Virus record (IMG/VR): IMGVR_UViG_3300048446_000089
Span: 1-26,304 of that record
DNA: 26,304 nt
Origin: a virus
Reading direction: 5' to 3' (one strand)
Of the stretch, positions 6,278 through 14,200 are shown in pieces. A model generated the notes under the pieces. The model was not told the DNA's origin. It saw only the letters and a program-made list of their open reading frames with translations, and searched no databases. Position numbers and translations under genes: made by a program. Position 1 is the stretch's first letter, and every line of letters begins with the position of its first letter.

Positions 6278-6547
6278 TTAAGCCGTTTTTAATAAAATGA
6301 AGTCTTCCACCCGCATGGATCCCTTGAGTTGATTACAGGAACGACAAGCTGTCGTGCAGTTAGAAGCAGACCACCTATCACCACCCCTCGACCGAGGGTG
6401 AATGTGGTCAATTGTTAGGTTTTCTGTAGAGCCGCAGTAGGTGCAGCGGTATCCATCCCTAGCAAAAATGTTTTCTCTCCACATACGTTTTGCATCAGAT
6501 GCACGAAAAGTGAGGAGATTTTCCATGAGGCTTCGGGGAGTTTCCAT
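6278..6547 (-). CDS. HNH endonuclease (small, free-standing)
   Basis: The 89-aa protein has a compact HNH/McrA-type nuclease fold: zinc cysteines C35 and C38 (CTYC), the DH pair at D47-H48 (IDHIHPRSRGG), N63, and the second zinc pair C68 and C71 followed by N72 (CRSCNQLKG). All expected catalytic and metal residues are present, so it should be active. Its start is the ATG at 6547, 18 nt after the upstream gene, with no clear Shine-Dalgarno sequence; M8 is an alternative. Free-standing phage HNH genes of this type usually act as homing endonucleases; packaging-associated HNH proteins are also known near terminases. The adjacent remnant frame favours a mobile insertion. Confidence 0.93.
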   Translation of the reverse strand: METPRSLMENLLTFRASDAKRMWRENIFARDGYRCTYCGSTENLTIDHIHPRSRGGDRWSASNCTTACRSCNQLKGSMRVEDFILLKTA

Positions 6548-6565
6548 TGGCTCGTTAAATTTTTA

Positions 6566-6826
6566 CTAGAGTTCAAAGTATTTAGACTTCATGCGTGTGA
6601 TCATAATCTGATCTTCACTCACATGAGCGTCGAGCTTCTCTTCCATACGACGGAGAGAGATGACTAGACCATCAAATTTACGGTCTAGCTCTTCACGTGT
6701 GACGTAGTTCTTAGCGAGGTCTACCTCAAGATTATCAATACGTCTGTCTAGCTGCGACACAACTTTTGCGGTATAGCCAGCAGCAGCTAGGATAAGAGTT
6801 ATAGCAGGTGCTATGAGAGCTTCCAT
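6566..6826 (-). CDS. Membrane-anchored coiled-coil protein (Rz-like candidate)
   Basis: The 86-aa protein has an N-terminal hydrophobic helix at about residues 3-23 (ALIAPAITLILAAAGYTAKV) followed by a charged helix at about 27-75 with coiled-coil spacing (RRIDNLEVDLAKNYVTREEL). This is the architecture of inner-membrane spanins such as Rz. Its position after the small terminase gene corresponds to T7 gene 18.5 (Rz). It is short for an Rz protein, and I did not find a partner outer-membrane lipoprotein, so the assignment is tentative. A holin or a membrane scaffold is the alternative. The ATG at 6826 is preceded by an AT-rich gap that shares a short motif with the capsid leader. Confidence 0.7.
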   Translation of the reverse strand: MEALIAPAITLILAAAGYTAKVVSQLDRRIDNLEVDLAKNYVTREELDRKFDGLVISLRRMEEKLDAHVSEDQIMITRMKSKYFEL

Positions 6827-6864
6827 CGTAAGGACTATTTACTGATTAATTTAATGTATGCTAA

Positions 6865-7143
6865 TTACTTACGCTTAGCTCTACCACCAGACCCTTGACG
6901 GGCCCGGTTCTTCTTAGGAGGTTCACGTACAAGCTTCCCACTTTTGGTGTGGGAATAGTCTTTGCCTCCTTTTCCATAATTCCCATCAGCACGTCTGGCT
7001 GCATTTAGCTCAGCACGGTACTTCTTATTGGTGGAGGTTTTGTTTCGTTTTCTTTGAGCTGCATTCTTTTTGGCCCTGGATTTAGGATTCTTAGCGTAGT
7101 ACCTTGCAGACTTACCAGGACTCTTGGTCCGTTTAGGAGCCAT
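6865..7143 (-). CDS. Small, strongly basic protein of marine-phage type
   Basis: The 92-aa product is about 40% Lys/Arg (MAPKRTKSPGKSARYYAKNP at the start) with a central YRAELNAARRADGNYGKGGK segment and a HTKSGKLV motif. I recall similar basic proteins in many marine phages, without a known function. It has no hydrophobic core, so it is likely disordered or nucleic-acid bound. Its ATG overlaps the stop of the small terminase gene by one base (TAATG), so the two are translated together. That coupling makes a packaging or DNA-condensing role attractive, but this is inference. Confidence 0.8.
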   Translation of the reverse strand: MAPKRTKSPGKSARYYAKNPKSRAKKNAAQRKRNKTSTNKKYRAELNAARRADGNYGKGGKDYSHTKSGKLVREPPKKNRARQGSGGRAKRK

Positions 7144-7373
7144 TAGATGTGCCTCTGAACTTCGTCAAATGTTAGGTCCGGCATCTCAGCCAGGAGACTA
7201 GCTAAAGGACTGCCAGACACAGGCACACCCGTGATCCCATTGGCCTTCAGCCAGTCAATAGCAGCACGGAGGTCTGCTGTGGTGGCCTCTCCTGACTTGA
7301 TGCGATCAATGATCTCAACAGTCAGCATGGAGTGAAGTTGATCAAAGAGATCTTCCGATGCACGTTTAGCCAT
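7143..7373 (-). CDS. terS: Terminase small subunit (T7 gp18-like)
   Basis: The small terminase recognises the phage DNA and regulates the large subunit. I choose the ATG at 7373, giving 76 aa (MAKRASEDLFDQLHSML), because GGAG lies six bases upstream; the longer frame to 7406 lacks such support. T7 gp18 is 89 aa and similarly helical. The sequence shows two helices (about residues 5-35), a short loop with GEATTADLRAAIDWLKANG, then a partly hydrophobic tail (LASLLAEMPDLTFDEVQ). It follows a small membrane protein, as T7 gene 18 follows holin gene 17.5. Unlike in T7, about nine genes separate it from terL. Confidence 0.8.
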   Translation of the reverse strand: MAKRASEDLFDQLHSMLTVEIIDRIKSGEATTADLRAAIDWLKANGITGVPVSGSPLASLLAEMPDLTFDEVQRHI

Positions 7374-7374
7374 G

Positions 7375-7605
7375 TCATTCTCCGAGGTTCTTAAGTTCTT
7401 CAGCAAGTTCTCTCACGCGCCAGCGTAAAGCTTCTACTTTTTCATCTTCCTTACGGGCTGGTTTGAGGGTATCGATCAAGCTCTTAACCAGAGCTGCGAT
7501 GGAGTTCTCCTTCAGTTTGGATTCTCCGATGATCTCAGAAGCAGCGAATGCTGCGATAAAGCCAAGAGCTTCAAAGCTGAGTTTGATGCCAAGAATTTCA
7601 ATCAT
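7375..7605 (-). CDS. Small membrane protein, holin candidate
   Basis: The 76-aa protein has one hydrophobic segment at about residues 10-27 (FEALGFIAAFAASEIIG) and a charged helical C-terminus (KPARKEDEKVEALRWRVREL). It sits just before the small terminase gene and in the lysis region, the position of T7 holin gene 17.5, which also encodes a small protein with a single membrane helix. This supports a holin-type role, but the sequence alone does not prove it. Its ATG overlaps the upstream stop as ATGA, and its stop lies one base before the terS start, so all three genes are coupled. Confidence 0.7.
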   Translation of the reverse strand: MIEILGIKLSFEALGFIAAFAASEIIGESKLKENSIAALVKSLIDTLKPARKEDEKVEALRWRVRELAEELKNLGE

Positions 7606-8177
7606 GATGCTGTATGATGTGGGTAAAGTAAATGTCCGATCTTGTGAGCTAAAGCCCTCACAATATCTCTGTAGTGGTCAGGTTTTTCCTTCTCTTCGTC
7701 CCAGACAACAACCAGCAGTCCCCAAGCATCTTCATTGCCCCAAACAGAACAAGCCGTATTCTTGGCCTTTCTATTCAGTTCAGTGCAGATCCTCAGGGTC
7801 AGCTTCCCCACGTCATGAGCATCAGATGCCCAAAAGTGTCCAAGGGGAAGGGGGTTTTGTCTGACACCAGTTGAGTGAACTGTGTCGAGGTTGTGCGCAT
7901 CAGGCCAGCTATACAGCCAGATCCCTGCGATGCTTTCATAGGCGTGGTGAGCATCATTGATGACGTTCTTCACCTCCCTGAAGGCATCAGGATCAGCCTT
8001 GATACGCTCCTCGATGGTTTGTAGATTAGTTAGTCCCTCCTGATATTCAACATAGGTCTGGAAGCCAACAAAGAGCAATCCAGATAGCATCAAAGAAGAT
8101 ACCACCTTTCTTGTCCAGCTGGCCCAAGTGTTGTCCGTTGTTATCAGGCTATCAATAACTTTAATGAGTTCATTCAC
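7602..8177 (-). CDS. Membrane-anchored protein of unknown function in lysis region
   Basis: The start is GTG at 8177, placed inside an 8-bp inverted repeat; the nearby ATG at 8173 is out of frame. The 191-aa protein has a short cytoplasmic N-terminus, one membrane helix at about residues 25-42 (VVSSLMLSGLLFVGFQTY), a helical linker, then a soluble domain of about 110 aa rich in Trp and His (GIWLYSWPDAHN, ending in HKIGHLLYPH). HKIGH lacks the glutamate of a zinc protease HExxH motif, so I do not call it a peptidase. Between endolysin and holin-candidate genes, it may help lysis or envelope disruption. The family is not recognised. Confidence 0.75.
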   Translation of the reverse strand: MNELIKVIDSLITTDNTWASWTRKVVSSLMLSGLLFVGFQTYVEYQEGLTNLQTIEERIKADPDAFREVKNVINDAHHAYESIAGIWLYSWPDAHNLDTVHSTGVRQNPLPLGHFWASDAHDVGKLTLRICTELNRKAKNTACSVWGNEDAWGLLVVVWDEEKEKPDHYRDIVRALAHKIGHLLYPHHTAS

Positions 8178-8208
8178 AGTAATAGGTAGAAGGGTTCAGG
8201 TTACTGTG
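8175..8208 (-). promoter_or_regulatory. Inverted repeat enclosing a GTG start codon
   Basis: CACAGTAA at 8208-8201 on the minus strand pairs perfectly with TTACTGTG at 8182-8175, around an 18-nt spacer. The last three bases are the GTG start codon of the 191-aa membrane protein. No purine-rich ribosome-binding site is visible in the spacer. It could delay translation of this gene, or bind a dimeric regulator as DNA. Confidence 0.6.
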
Positions 8209-8219
8209 GATGTGCGGAG

Positions 8220-8903
8220 TCACCGTAGAACACGGCGGCAGATCTTATACTTAGCCAAGCGATCATCCCATCCATTGTACCCGCCGTTAATGCGGACACA
8301 TACAGACTCAAAGCCCTTCTGTTGAGCACACTCAAGTAAGCGGTTCTCATGGATCCAGGTTTCAGCTGATCTAAATGGGTAGGTAGCTGCTACATAGTCA
8401 ACACCCTCCATAATACGAGGGTCTCCAATAGCAGCAGCCAGCCGTGAGTAGTTGTGCCTCCCCGTGAGCTGGAGGACCCCGGCTCCTTTGAACCGAGGGC
8501 CGTCTCCTGCCTGTGTATTACCTAGATCAGAGCGATATTCATATGCCCAACCGTCTGCTAGTTCCTTCAGGAATTTAAGATTACACGTTTCATGCAAGAT
8601 GTTAGCCATCAGCATGCATGTAGCCTCAATATCCTGATCAAAACCAGTGACAGCTAGGAGCTTGTTGCAGTCATCCACCTCCTGTTGCGTGAACAGCTCA
8701 GCAGCATAACCTGTGAGCTGGGAGAATACCTCAGCAGTGATCAATTGACCAGAGGGCTCAGGAGGGGGTGGAGAGGCTCTGTAAGCCTCCTTAAACTCCT
8801 CTTGGGTAGATACAGGCAGGGAAGCCCAGAGGGCCTCCCACGCTGCATCCTGGTGGGGCTGAGCAGCATAGTATTTAGCTGCGTTGATTAGGAATGAGGT
8901 CAT
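8220..8903 (-). CDS. Endolysin, GH19 chitinase/lysozyme-like
   Basis: This enzyme would cut peptidoglycan at lysis. The 227-aa protein has an N-terminal helical module (residues about 1-45, SFLINAAKYYAAQPHQDAAW), a Pro linker (PPPPEP at about 45-50) and a GH19-type catalytic domain. The likely acid/base is E105 in ANILHETCNL, with E114 as the second carboxylate. The GDGPRFKGAGVLQLTGRHNY block (133-152) and RINGGYNGWDDR near the C-terminus are characteristic of the family. There is no signal peptide, so release needs a holin or similar. The start is ATG at 8903. It follows the tail fiber gene closely and precedes the membrane-protein genes, forming a lysis cassette. T7 instead encodes an amidase elsewhere. 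Confidence 0.93.
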   Translation of the reverse strand: MTSFLINAAKYYAAQPHQDAAWEALWASLPVSTQEEFKEAYRASPPPPEPSGQLITAEVFSQLTGYAAELFTQQEVDDCNKLLAVTGFDQDIEATCMLMANILHETCNLKFLKELADGWAYEYRSDLGNTQAGDGPRFKGAGVLQLTGRHNYSRLAAAIGDPRIMEGVDYVAATYPFRSAETWIHENRLLECAQQKGFESVCVRINGGYNGWDDRLAKYKICRRVLR

Positions 8904-8915
8904 GTTTTAAGTTGA

Positions 8916-11234
8916 TTAAGGGGTAAGTACTCTATAAGAAACAAAACTACCAGCAGAAAGAGCAGTGTTTACTGGATTAGCAACAAGCTGTGCAAACTTG
9001 GGAGCAAACCAACCACCAGTATTTCCGCATTTTAGAGTACCTATCATGCTTAGTGATCTTGTGTCTGTGTCCCCACCAACAACCAGGCTGGAGCTAGCAG
9101 ATGTAAAGACTTGGGGCTCAATCCAGGTATTAGAAGTATCAAACTTCCCCTGATTAGGTCCCCAGAAGATGTAGCTAAGTGCTGGAGCATTCCATGAAAC
9201 TTTAAGATCTGCTGTTGAGTTGCCAGTATGAAAGAAGCTAGCAGTGAACTGCACAGTTTGGTTGGGGTTTAGGTAGATACCAAGGTAATCTGTTAAGTCA
9301 AACCAGGCTGTAGAGTTAGAAACTGTTTTACCTAGGTCTAAAGCTCTAGTAAACCCAGCAGAATATAGACTTAGCCCGCCTACTTGGTAAGTATCAACTA
9401 GAGATGTTTTTCTAGATGTGCTGATAGGGTTGATGGAGATGTCTTTACCGTCCCCTACGTTGCTTAACACTACAGCAGGGTCTTGGGCACGTTGCGTGTT
9501 CCAAATACCGTCAATGCTTAGTCCATCAGTAAAGTTAGGACCTACTTCTACTGAGTGTAAACAGTGTTGATTCCTTAAGTTACTAATGAAATTTTGGTGC
9601 CCTTCAATAAAAACTGCCGTTAGAGGTTGGGAGTTATCATCTTGAGCAGTGACTACACAGTCTTTGAGTGTGTTATTAGAGCCAGACATAAACACACCAT
9701 AGTCACCATAAGCACCCAGTGTCGTGCTTAATTCTCTACAATCCATGTCTACATTAAAGACTTCAAATCTTATTGTTTGACTGGATTCGGTGGGGTTTGG
9801 AGAACCAAGAGCAATAGCGTGACCAGTGCAGCCTACGACTGAGCTGATTTCTATTCTCACTAAACCGGAGTCCCCTTTATTCACCCGACCACTCAGTCCC
9901 CCTTTATCAAAAGCAAAGCCATGGCCTTTGATGTTTTTTACACTGCATTGACTAATGCGGCTGTTGTTTGTTCCAGCGCATCCATAAATACCAGCTCCTG
10001 TTTGATCCCTAATGATACAATTTTCCACTGAACTGTAGAAAACTCTAGCAAAAGGATCAGTGGTGTCCTCAGCCTCTAATTGAATTCCAAAGTTGTTAGT
10101 GGCATAGGTTGTTGCTTTTCTAGTTGCAGATGCGTTAATGGTGAAATTTAGCACTTTTGAATGTTCGTGCATCAACCTGAACACTGCACCATTCGTGTGA
10201 TCAGCTAAAATAAAGCAGCTAAGGGGACCTGAGCCTTCTAATGTCTGGCTTAAGGTATTAGTCCGAATGGTATCTGTGGTTCTATATGTACCTGGTGGGA
10301 AATATAGAACAGTAGAACTAACTGTATCTATAGCAAGCTGAATAGCAGCAGTATCATCAGTAACACCATCCCCTACAGCACCAAAGTCTTTAACGCTTAC
10401 ACGCTGCTCTAGACGCTGCTGTACGGTCTGCTCTACACCACTGGGGTAGGTGTAGTCAATCTGAGATGGCGGTACTGAAGTCTGAAGCGGGATATTATTG
10501 ATACAGTAGATAGCCACCACATCATCTTGCAACAGAGGCTGTGTAAAGGTGATCTGTGAGCTTGACTGAGTGGTGTAATCAATGTTGGTTTGCTGTAGAG
10601 CACCATTGACGTAGATCTGCTCTAAGCCTTCAGAGACTGCAAAGACAGGAACACCACCCACATTGCTAGTAAGTACCGTATCACCCTGTGCGGCTGTGTA
10701 ATAGACGTAGGAGGTACTGACAATCTCAGTGTCACCACCAGTTCTGTTATCAACGTAAGCCCTGTTAGCAGCATCTGTAGAGTTAACAGGGTCAGCTACG
10801 TTGGTGATGCGGTTATTAGCAAGGTTTACAGTCTTATTAAACTGAGCCCCACCATTAACTACATCAAACCCACCTAGGTTCAGGTTGCCAGTCATAGGTA
10901 GGGAACCATTAGGCAAGAAAGTGTTGCCTTGAAGCTCCTGAGCTACATAGAGAGTCTGCTCAAAGTTACTATTAAGATCTTGAGCACGAATAGCAGAGCC
11001 GGGGAAAAAGGAGGCGGCTAACTCATTAATATCAGTTACCCTAGAGATTCTAATAGCAACCCCTGTGGAAGGGGCTGTATTAAACTCAATAGTTGTAGCG
11101 TTGGCAAGTGTGTATTCAGTTGTTAGGGTGCCATCTAGTGTGATGTAGATGTCACTTTCTTCAATATAGGGGAATGTAAAAGAGTAGAGAACGGTAGAAC
11201 CGTCCCCTACATACCTGTTTTCAGTTGATGCCAT
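8916..11234 (-). CDS. Tail fiber with T7-type anchor and pectate-lyase-like beta-helix
   Basis: Residues about 5-140 match the T7 gp17 virion-attachment domain (NRYVGDGSTVLYSFTFPYIE, later AIRAQDLNSNFEQTLYVAQE). After a linker, residues about 275-560 begin with VSVKDFGAVGDGVTDDTAAI and YFPPGTYRT, the entry of the pectate-lyase superfamily, followed by repetitive N- and G-rich strands of a right-handed beta-helix. The C-terminal 150 residues may be a host-binding or trimerisation part. At 772 aa it is longer than T7 gp17 (553). The beta-helix may bind or degrade host surface polysaccharide; catalytic residues cannot be assigned by eye. The ATG overlaps the upstream stop by 14 nt. Confidence 0.93.
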   Translation of the reverse strand: MASTENRYVGDGSTVLYSFTFPYIEESDIYITLDGTLTTEYTLANATTIEFNTAPSTGVAIRISRVTDINELAASFFPGSAIRAQDLNSNFEQTLYVAQELQGNTFLPNGSLPMTGNLNLGGFDVVNGGAQFNKTVNLANNRITNVADPVNSTDAANRAYVDNRTGGDTEIVSTSYVYYTAAQGDTVLTSNVGGVPVFAVSEGLEQIYVNGALQQTNIDYTTQSSSQITFTQPLLQDDVVAIYCINNIPLQTSVPPSQIDYTYPSGVEQTVQQRLEQRVSVKDFGAVGDGVTDDTAAIQLAIDTVSSTVLYFPPGTYRTTDTIRTNTLSQTLEGSGPLSCFILADHTNGAVFRLMHEHSKVLNFTINASATRKATTYATNNFGIQLEAEDTTDPFARVFYSSVENCIIRDQTGAGIYGCAGTNNSRISQCSVKNIKGHGFAFDKGGLSGRVNKGDSGLVRIEISSVVGCTGHAIALGSPNPTESSQTIRFEVFNVDMDCRELSTTLGAYGDYGVFMSGSNNTLKDCVVTAQDDNSQPLTAVFIEGHQNFISNLRNQHCLHSVEVGPNFTDGLSIDGIWNTQRAQDPAVVLSNVGDGKDISINPISTSRKTSLVDTYQVGGLSLYSAGFTRALDLGKTVSNSTAWFDLTDYLGIYLNPNQTVQFTASFFHTGNSTADLKVSWNAPALSYIFWGPNQGKFDTSNTWIEPQVFTSASSSLVVGGDTDTRSLSMIGTLKCGNTGGWFAPKFAQLVANPVNTALSAGSFVSYRVLTP

Positions 11235-14200
11235 GTTTTTCAGCTAGTTCTTGTAGGTAGTTATCGCCTCTAGAGGAGAACTTGGTCTGCCTCCTTTGGT
11301 CTTGGTTGTAGCGAATCTCATCAGCAAGGATTTCAAACTCAGGATCGTTCTGGAGGGCATCCAGAGCTCTGTCCCTGAAGTCCATAATCAGCTGATGGGT
11401 CTTATCGTAGAAGGGGTACACCTGCTTATAGTCAGCTTCTACCTTATCGGCTTGAGCTAGTTTAATAAACAGAGCACGATCCTCTTCCCACTTAGGGTTA
11501 GAAGCAAGCTCATCAAGAGCCTTACCCAATCCAAGCTCTCCCATCTTCTTAGAGATGGCAGATCTGTGTTCAGGCTTCAATTTAATACCTCCAAGAGTGG
11601 TAAAAACCATATTCTTATCGTACTGAATGTCCTCTAACCAGTCCCTACCAGGAGAAGTACCCCGATCATGGACGTTCATAGGGTTAATGACAGCATTCAT
11701 ACCAGAGTTTAGGTTCTTAACTGGGGTTCCATCCAACATATCATAATGAATAGCACCACCACCCATAGCCCCGAAGGTAAAGGTGTCAGCAAACCTAGCC
11801 ACCTGGTTCTCAAACTCCATCTTATAAGGACGGAAGATGTTGTTGAACTGCCTACGCTGCGAGGATGCAGGTAAGAAGCTGTTACCAATACCAGCAATAG
11901 TGGCCTGGATGTTCTCAGCCGTATTCCCTTGAGGGTTCAACAAGATACCCAGAGGACGCAGACCAGCAGTAACAGAACGCTGAGTCAAGTTAGCTGTCAA
12001 GGTGTAAGCCAAGTAGCTCATCATGTAACTAGCCTGATCCTCACTCATAGCACCCTTGGAGAAAGCATCACCAACAGTAGCCACGAAGCGTAGGGGGAAG
12101 TCAAATGGAGCCATACGACTGTAGTCAATCCACTTACCACCCACTTTAATGGAGTAAGGAGGGCGAGCTTGGATCTCACGCTGGGTCTTGTTGGGGTCTG
12201 GAGCACCAGTGATGTTTCCAGTGACATACATCATGCCAGCAGCACCAACTAGGCCGAATCCAATACGCTCACGGCCTCTCATAACAGCCTTAGCCCACTC
12301 ATCTTCACCAGCCATCACCGCCTTGTACTCGCTAGTTAACCTAGCAAGGATAGGGGTGTGCTCCATACCAAACACAGTGATGTTGTGTCCAGTCTTGACG
12401 AAGGGGAAGAAGATACGTAGGAACGGGTTCTCACCCAAAGCAGCCCCGAGGGTAGCTGCATTCCCTTGTAGAGCTTGCTGGAAGTTGCCTTCTTGAGCAA
12501 CAGCAAGAACATCAGGGTCTAGGATCTCTCCAGTCTTAGGATCAATAGCATCAGCACGGTTCTTCTCCAGTAGGGAGTTGAATGTGTTCCACAGAGCATC
12601 ACCGGAGTCATCACCAGCCTCAAGAGCTTGGGCAAATGTCCTGTTTTGATACTCAATACGAGCAGTCCATGCCTTCATGAACTCATCAGTGGTTGTCATG
12701 ACCTTTGTAGGCCAGGAAAAGATGACGTTATCCACTACACCGTGCATATGCTCCATCATCTTGACACCCATGGCCAGGTTCTTGTCTCCTTGGACCTCTG
12801 CTGTCTCTTTAAGAACAGCTAAAGCGTTCACAGTCTCCTCAGAGCCCACTCCGTGGGTCATCTTCTTAGATGTATCAGAGACAGGTTCACCGGTCTTCCA
12901 GGCCATCATGGCTTGGCTCCAGGCTTCATCAAGATTACTCTTGAAGTTCCACTGAGCAGCACGCATGTGACGGAAATCACCAGTACCTAGGGCACCAGCG
13001 AGGGGACGCAACCAAGCATTAGTGGCTGAAGATAGGCCATTAACGATGTGAGTCTCTGTATTAGACAGCAATGAGTTAAAGAAGGAGCGGAACGCAATGT
13101 TCGTACCCTCCACCCAGAAGCTATCCCAGATGCCCCTCATCTTAGTAGGGTCACCATCTGCCAGGGCAAGCTGTGAAGCCATCTTCTGGGCCTTCAGACG
13201 GGCCTTAGGTGAGCCATCAGCCAAAGCTTCAAGCAGCTCATCCATCTTCTTCATGCCAGTCTCGAACAACTTGTCGCTCTTGGCTTGGTCCATTGTAGGG
13301 ACCTTGAACTTACGTCCAAACAGGTCGATCTGATGGTTATAGAGCATCCGTCCCGAGATAGAAGCAGTCTCGTGGTGTGTACGGATCAAAGCACCAAGGG
13401 TGTTGACCATATCGATGGTGTGGATCGTGTTGTCGATACCTTCCATACCTAGATCACCTACAGCCTTGATCTCCTTGTGAAGTTCAGAGGATAGGGCCTT
13501 GATTAGACCATTCACAACCACGATACCCTCATCAGTAAGGATCTCTTGTCCTTCACCAAAGGCCATCCTGGGCAGATTCATCTCTGAGTAAGGAAGGTGG
13601 ATGTTCTCATTAAACAACTTGAGAGCACGTTCTCCAACCTCACGAGGTGAGATCTTCAGGTAGTTAGCAACCTCTTCAACCTTGACACGGTTGGCACGGA
13701 TGAAGGAGTCAAACCACTTCTTGTTAATAGCATTAGGATCACCACCCATACCCTTCTTGATGTTCTCGATACGGTTCTTAGTCAGAGGACTACGGGTTGC
13801 AGTCTTAACTTGCTGACCGCGACGAGGGGTAAGAATAGAGTCACCAGCAGCCTTAGTGAAGTCTGGGGTAGTCTTACTAGGGCTAGGAGCAGCCATAGGA
13901 CCCTTTAAATGTCCATTTTTAGATTCACGAAGGACGTCTGACCCCCACGTGGGGATAACATTATCACCTTGGACATCATAGATACCTTTCTGATCAAAGG
14001 CTTGGCCAAGCAACTCAGCTTGAGCACGATCAGGAACAACCCTGCTCAGCTCTAGCTCAACCACACCAGTATCAGGGGCTTTCCAAGCGCCTAGGTAGAC
14101 ATCCTCACGAGAGAGGACATCAGCATGCTTCTGGAGGAAGGCTTGAACAGCCTCAGGCTCCATGCTCTTGAGGGAAGCCCCATCAATAGCCACAGCAAAG

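Noticed and set aside
7602-7640. HKIGH near the C-terminus of the 191-aa membrane protein as a zinc protease motif
   Set aside because: The catalytic glutamate of HExxH is replaced (HKIGH), so it is not evidence of a metalloprotease.
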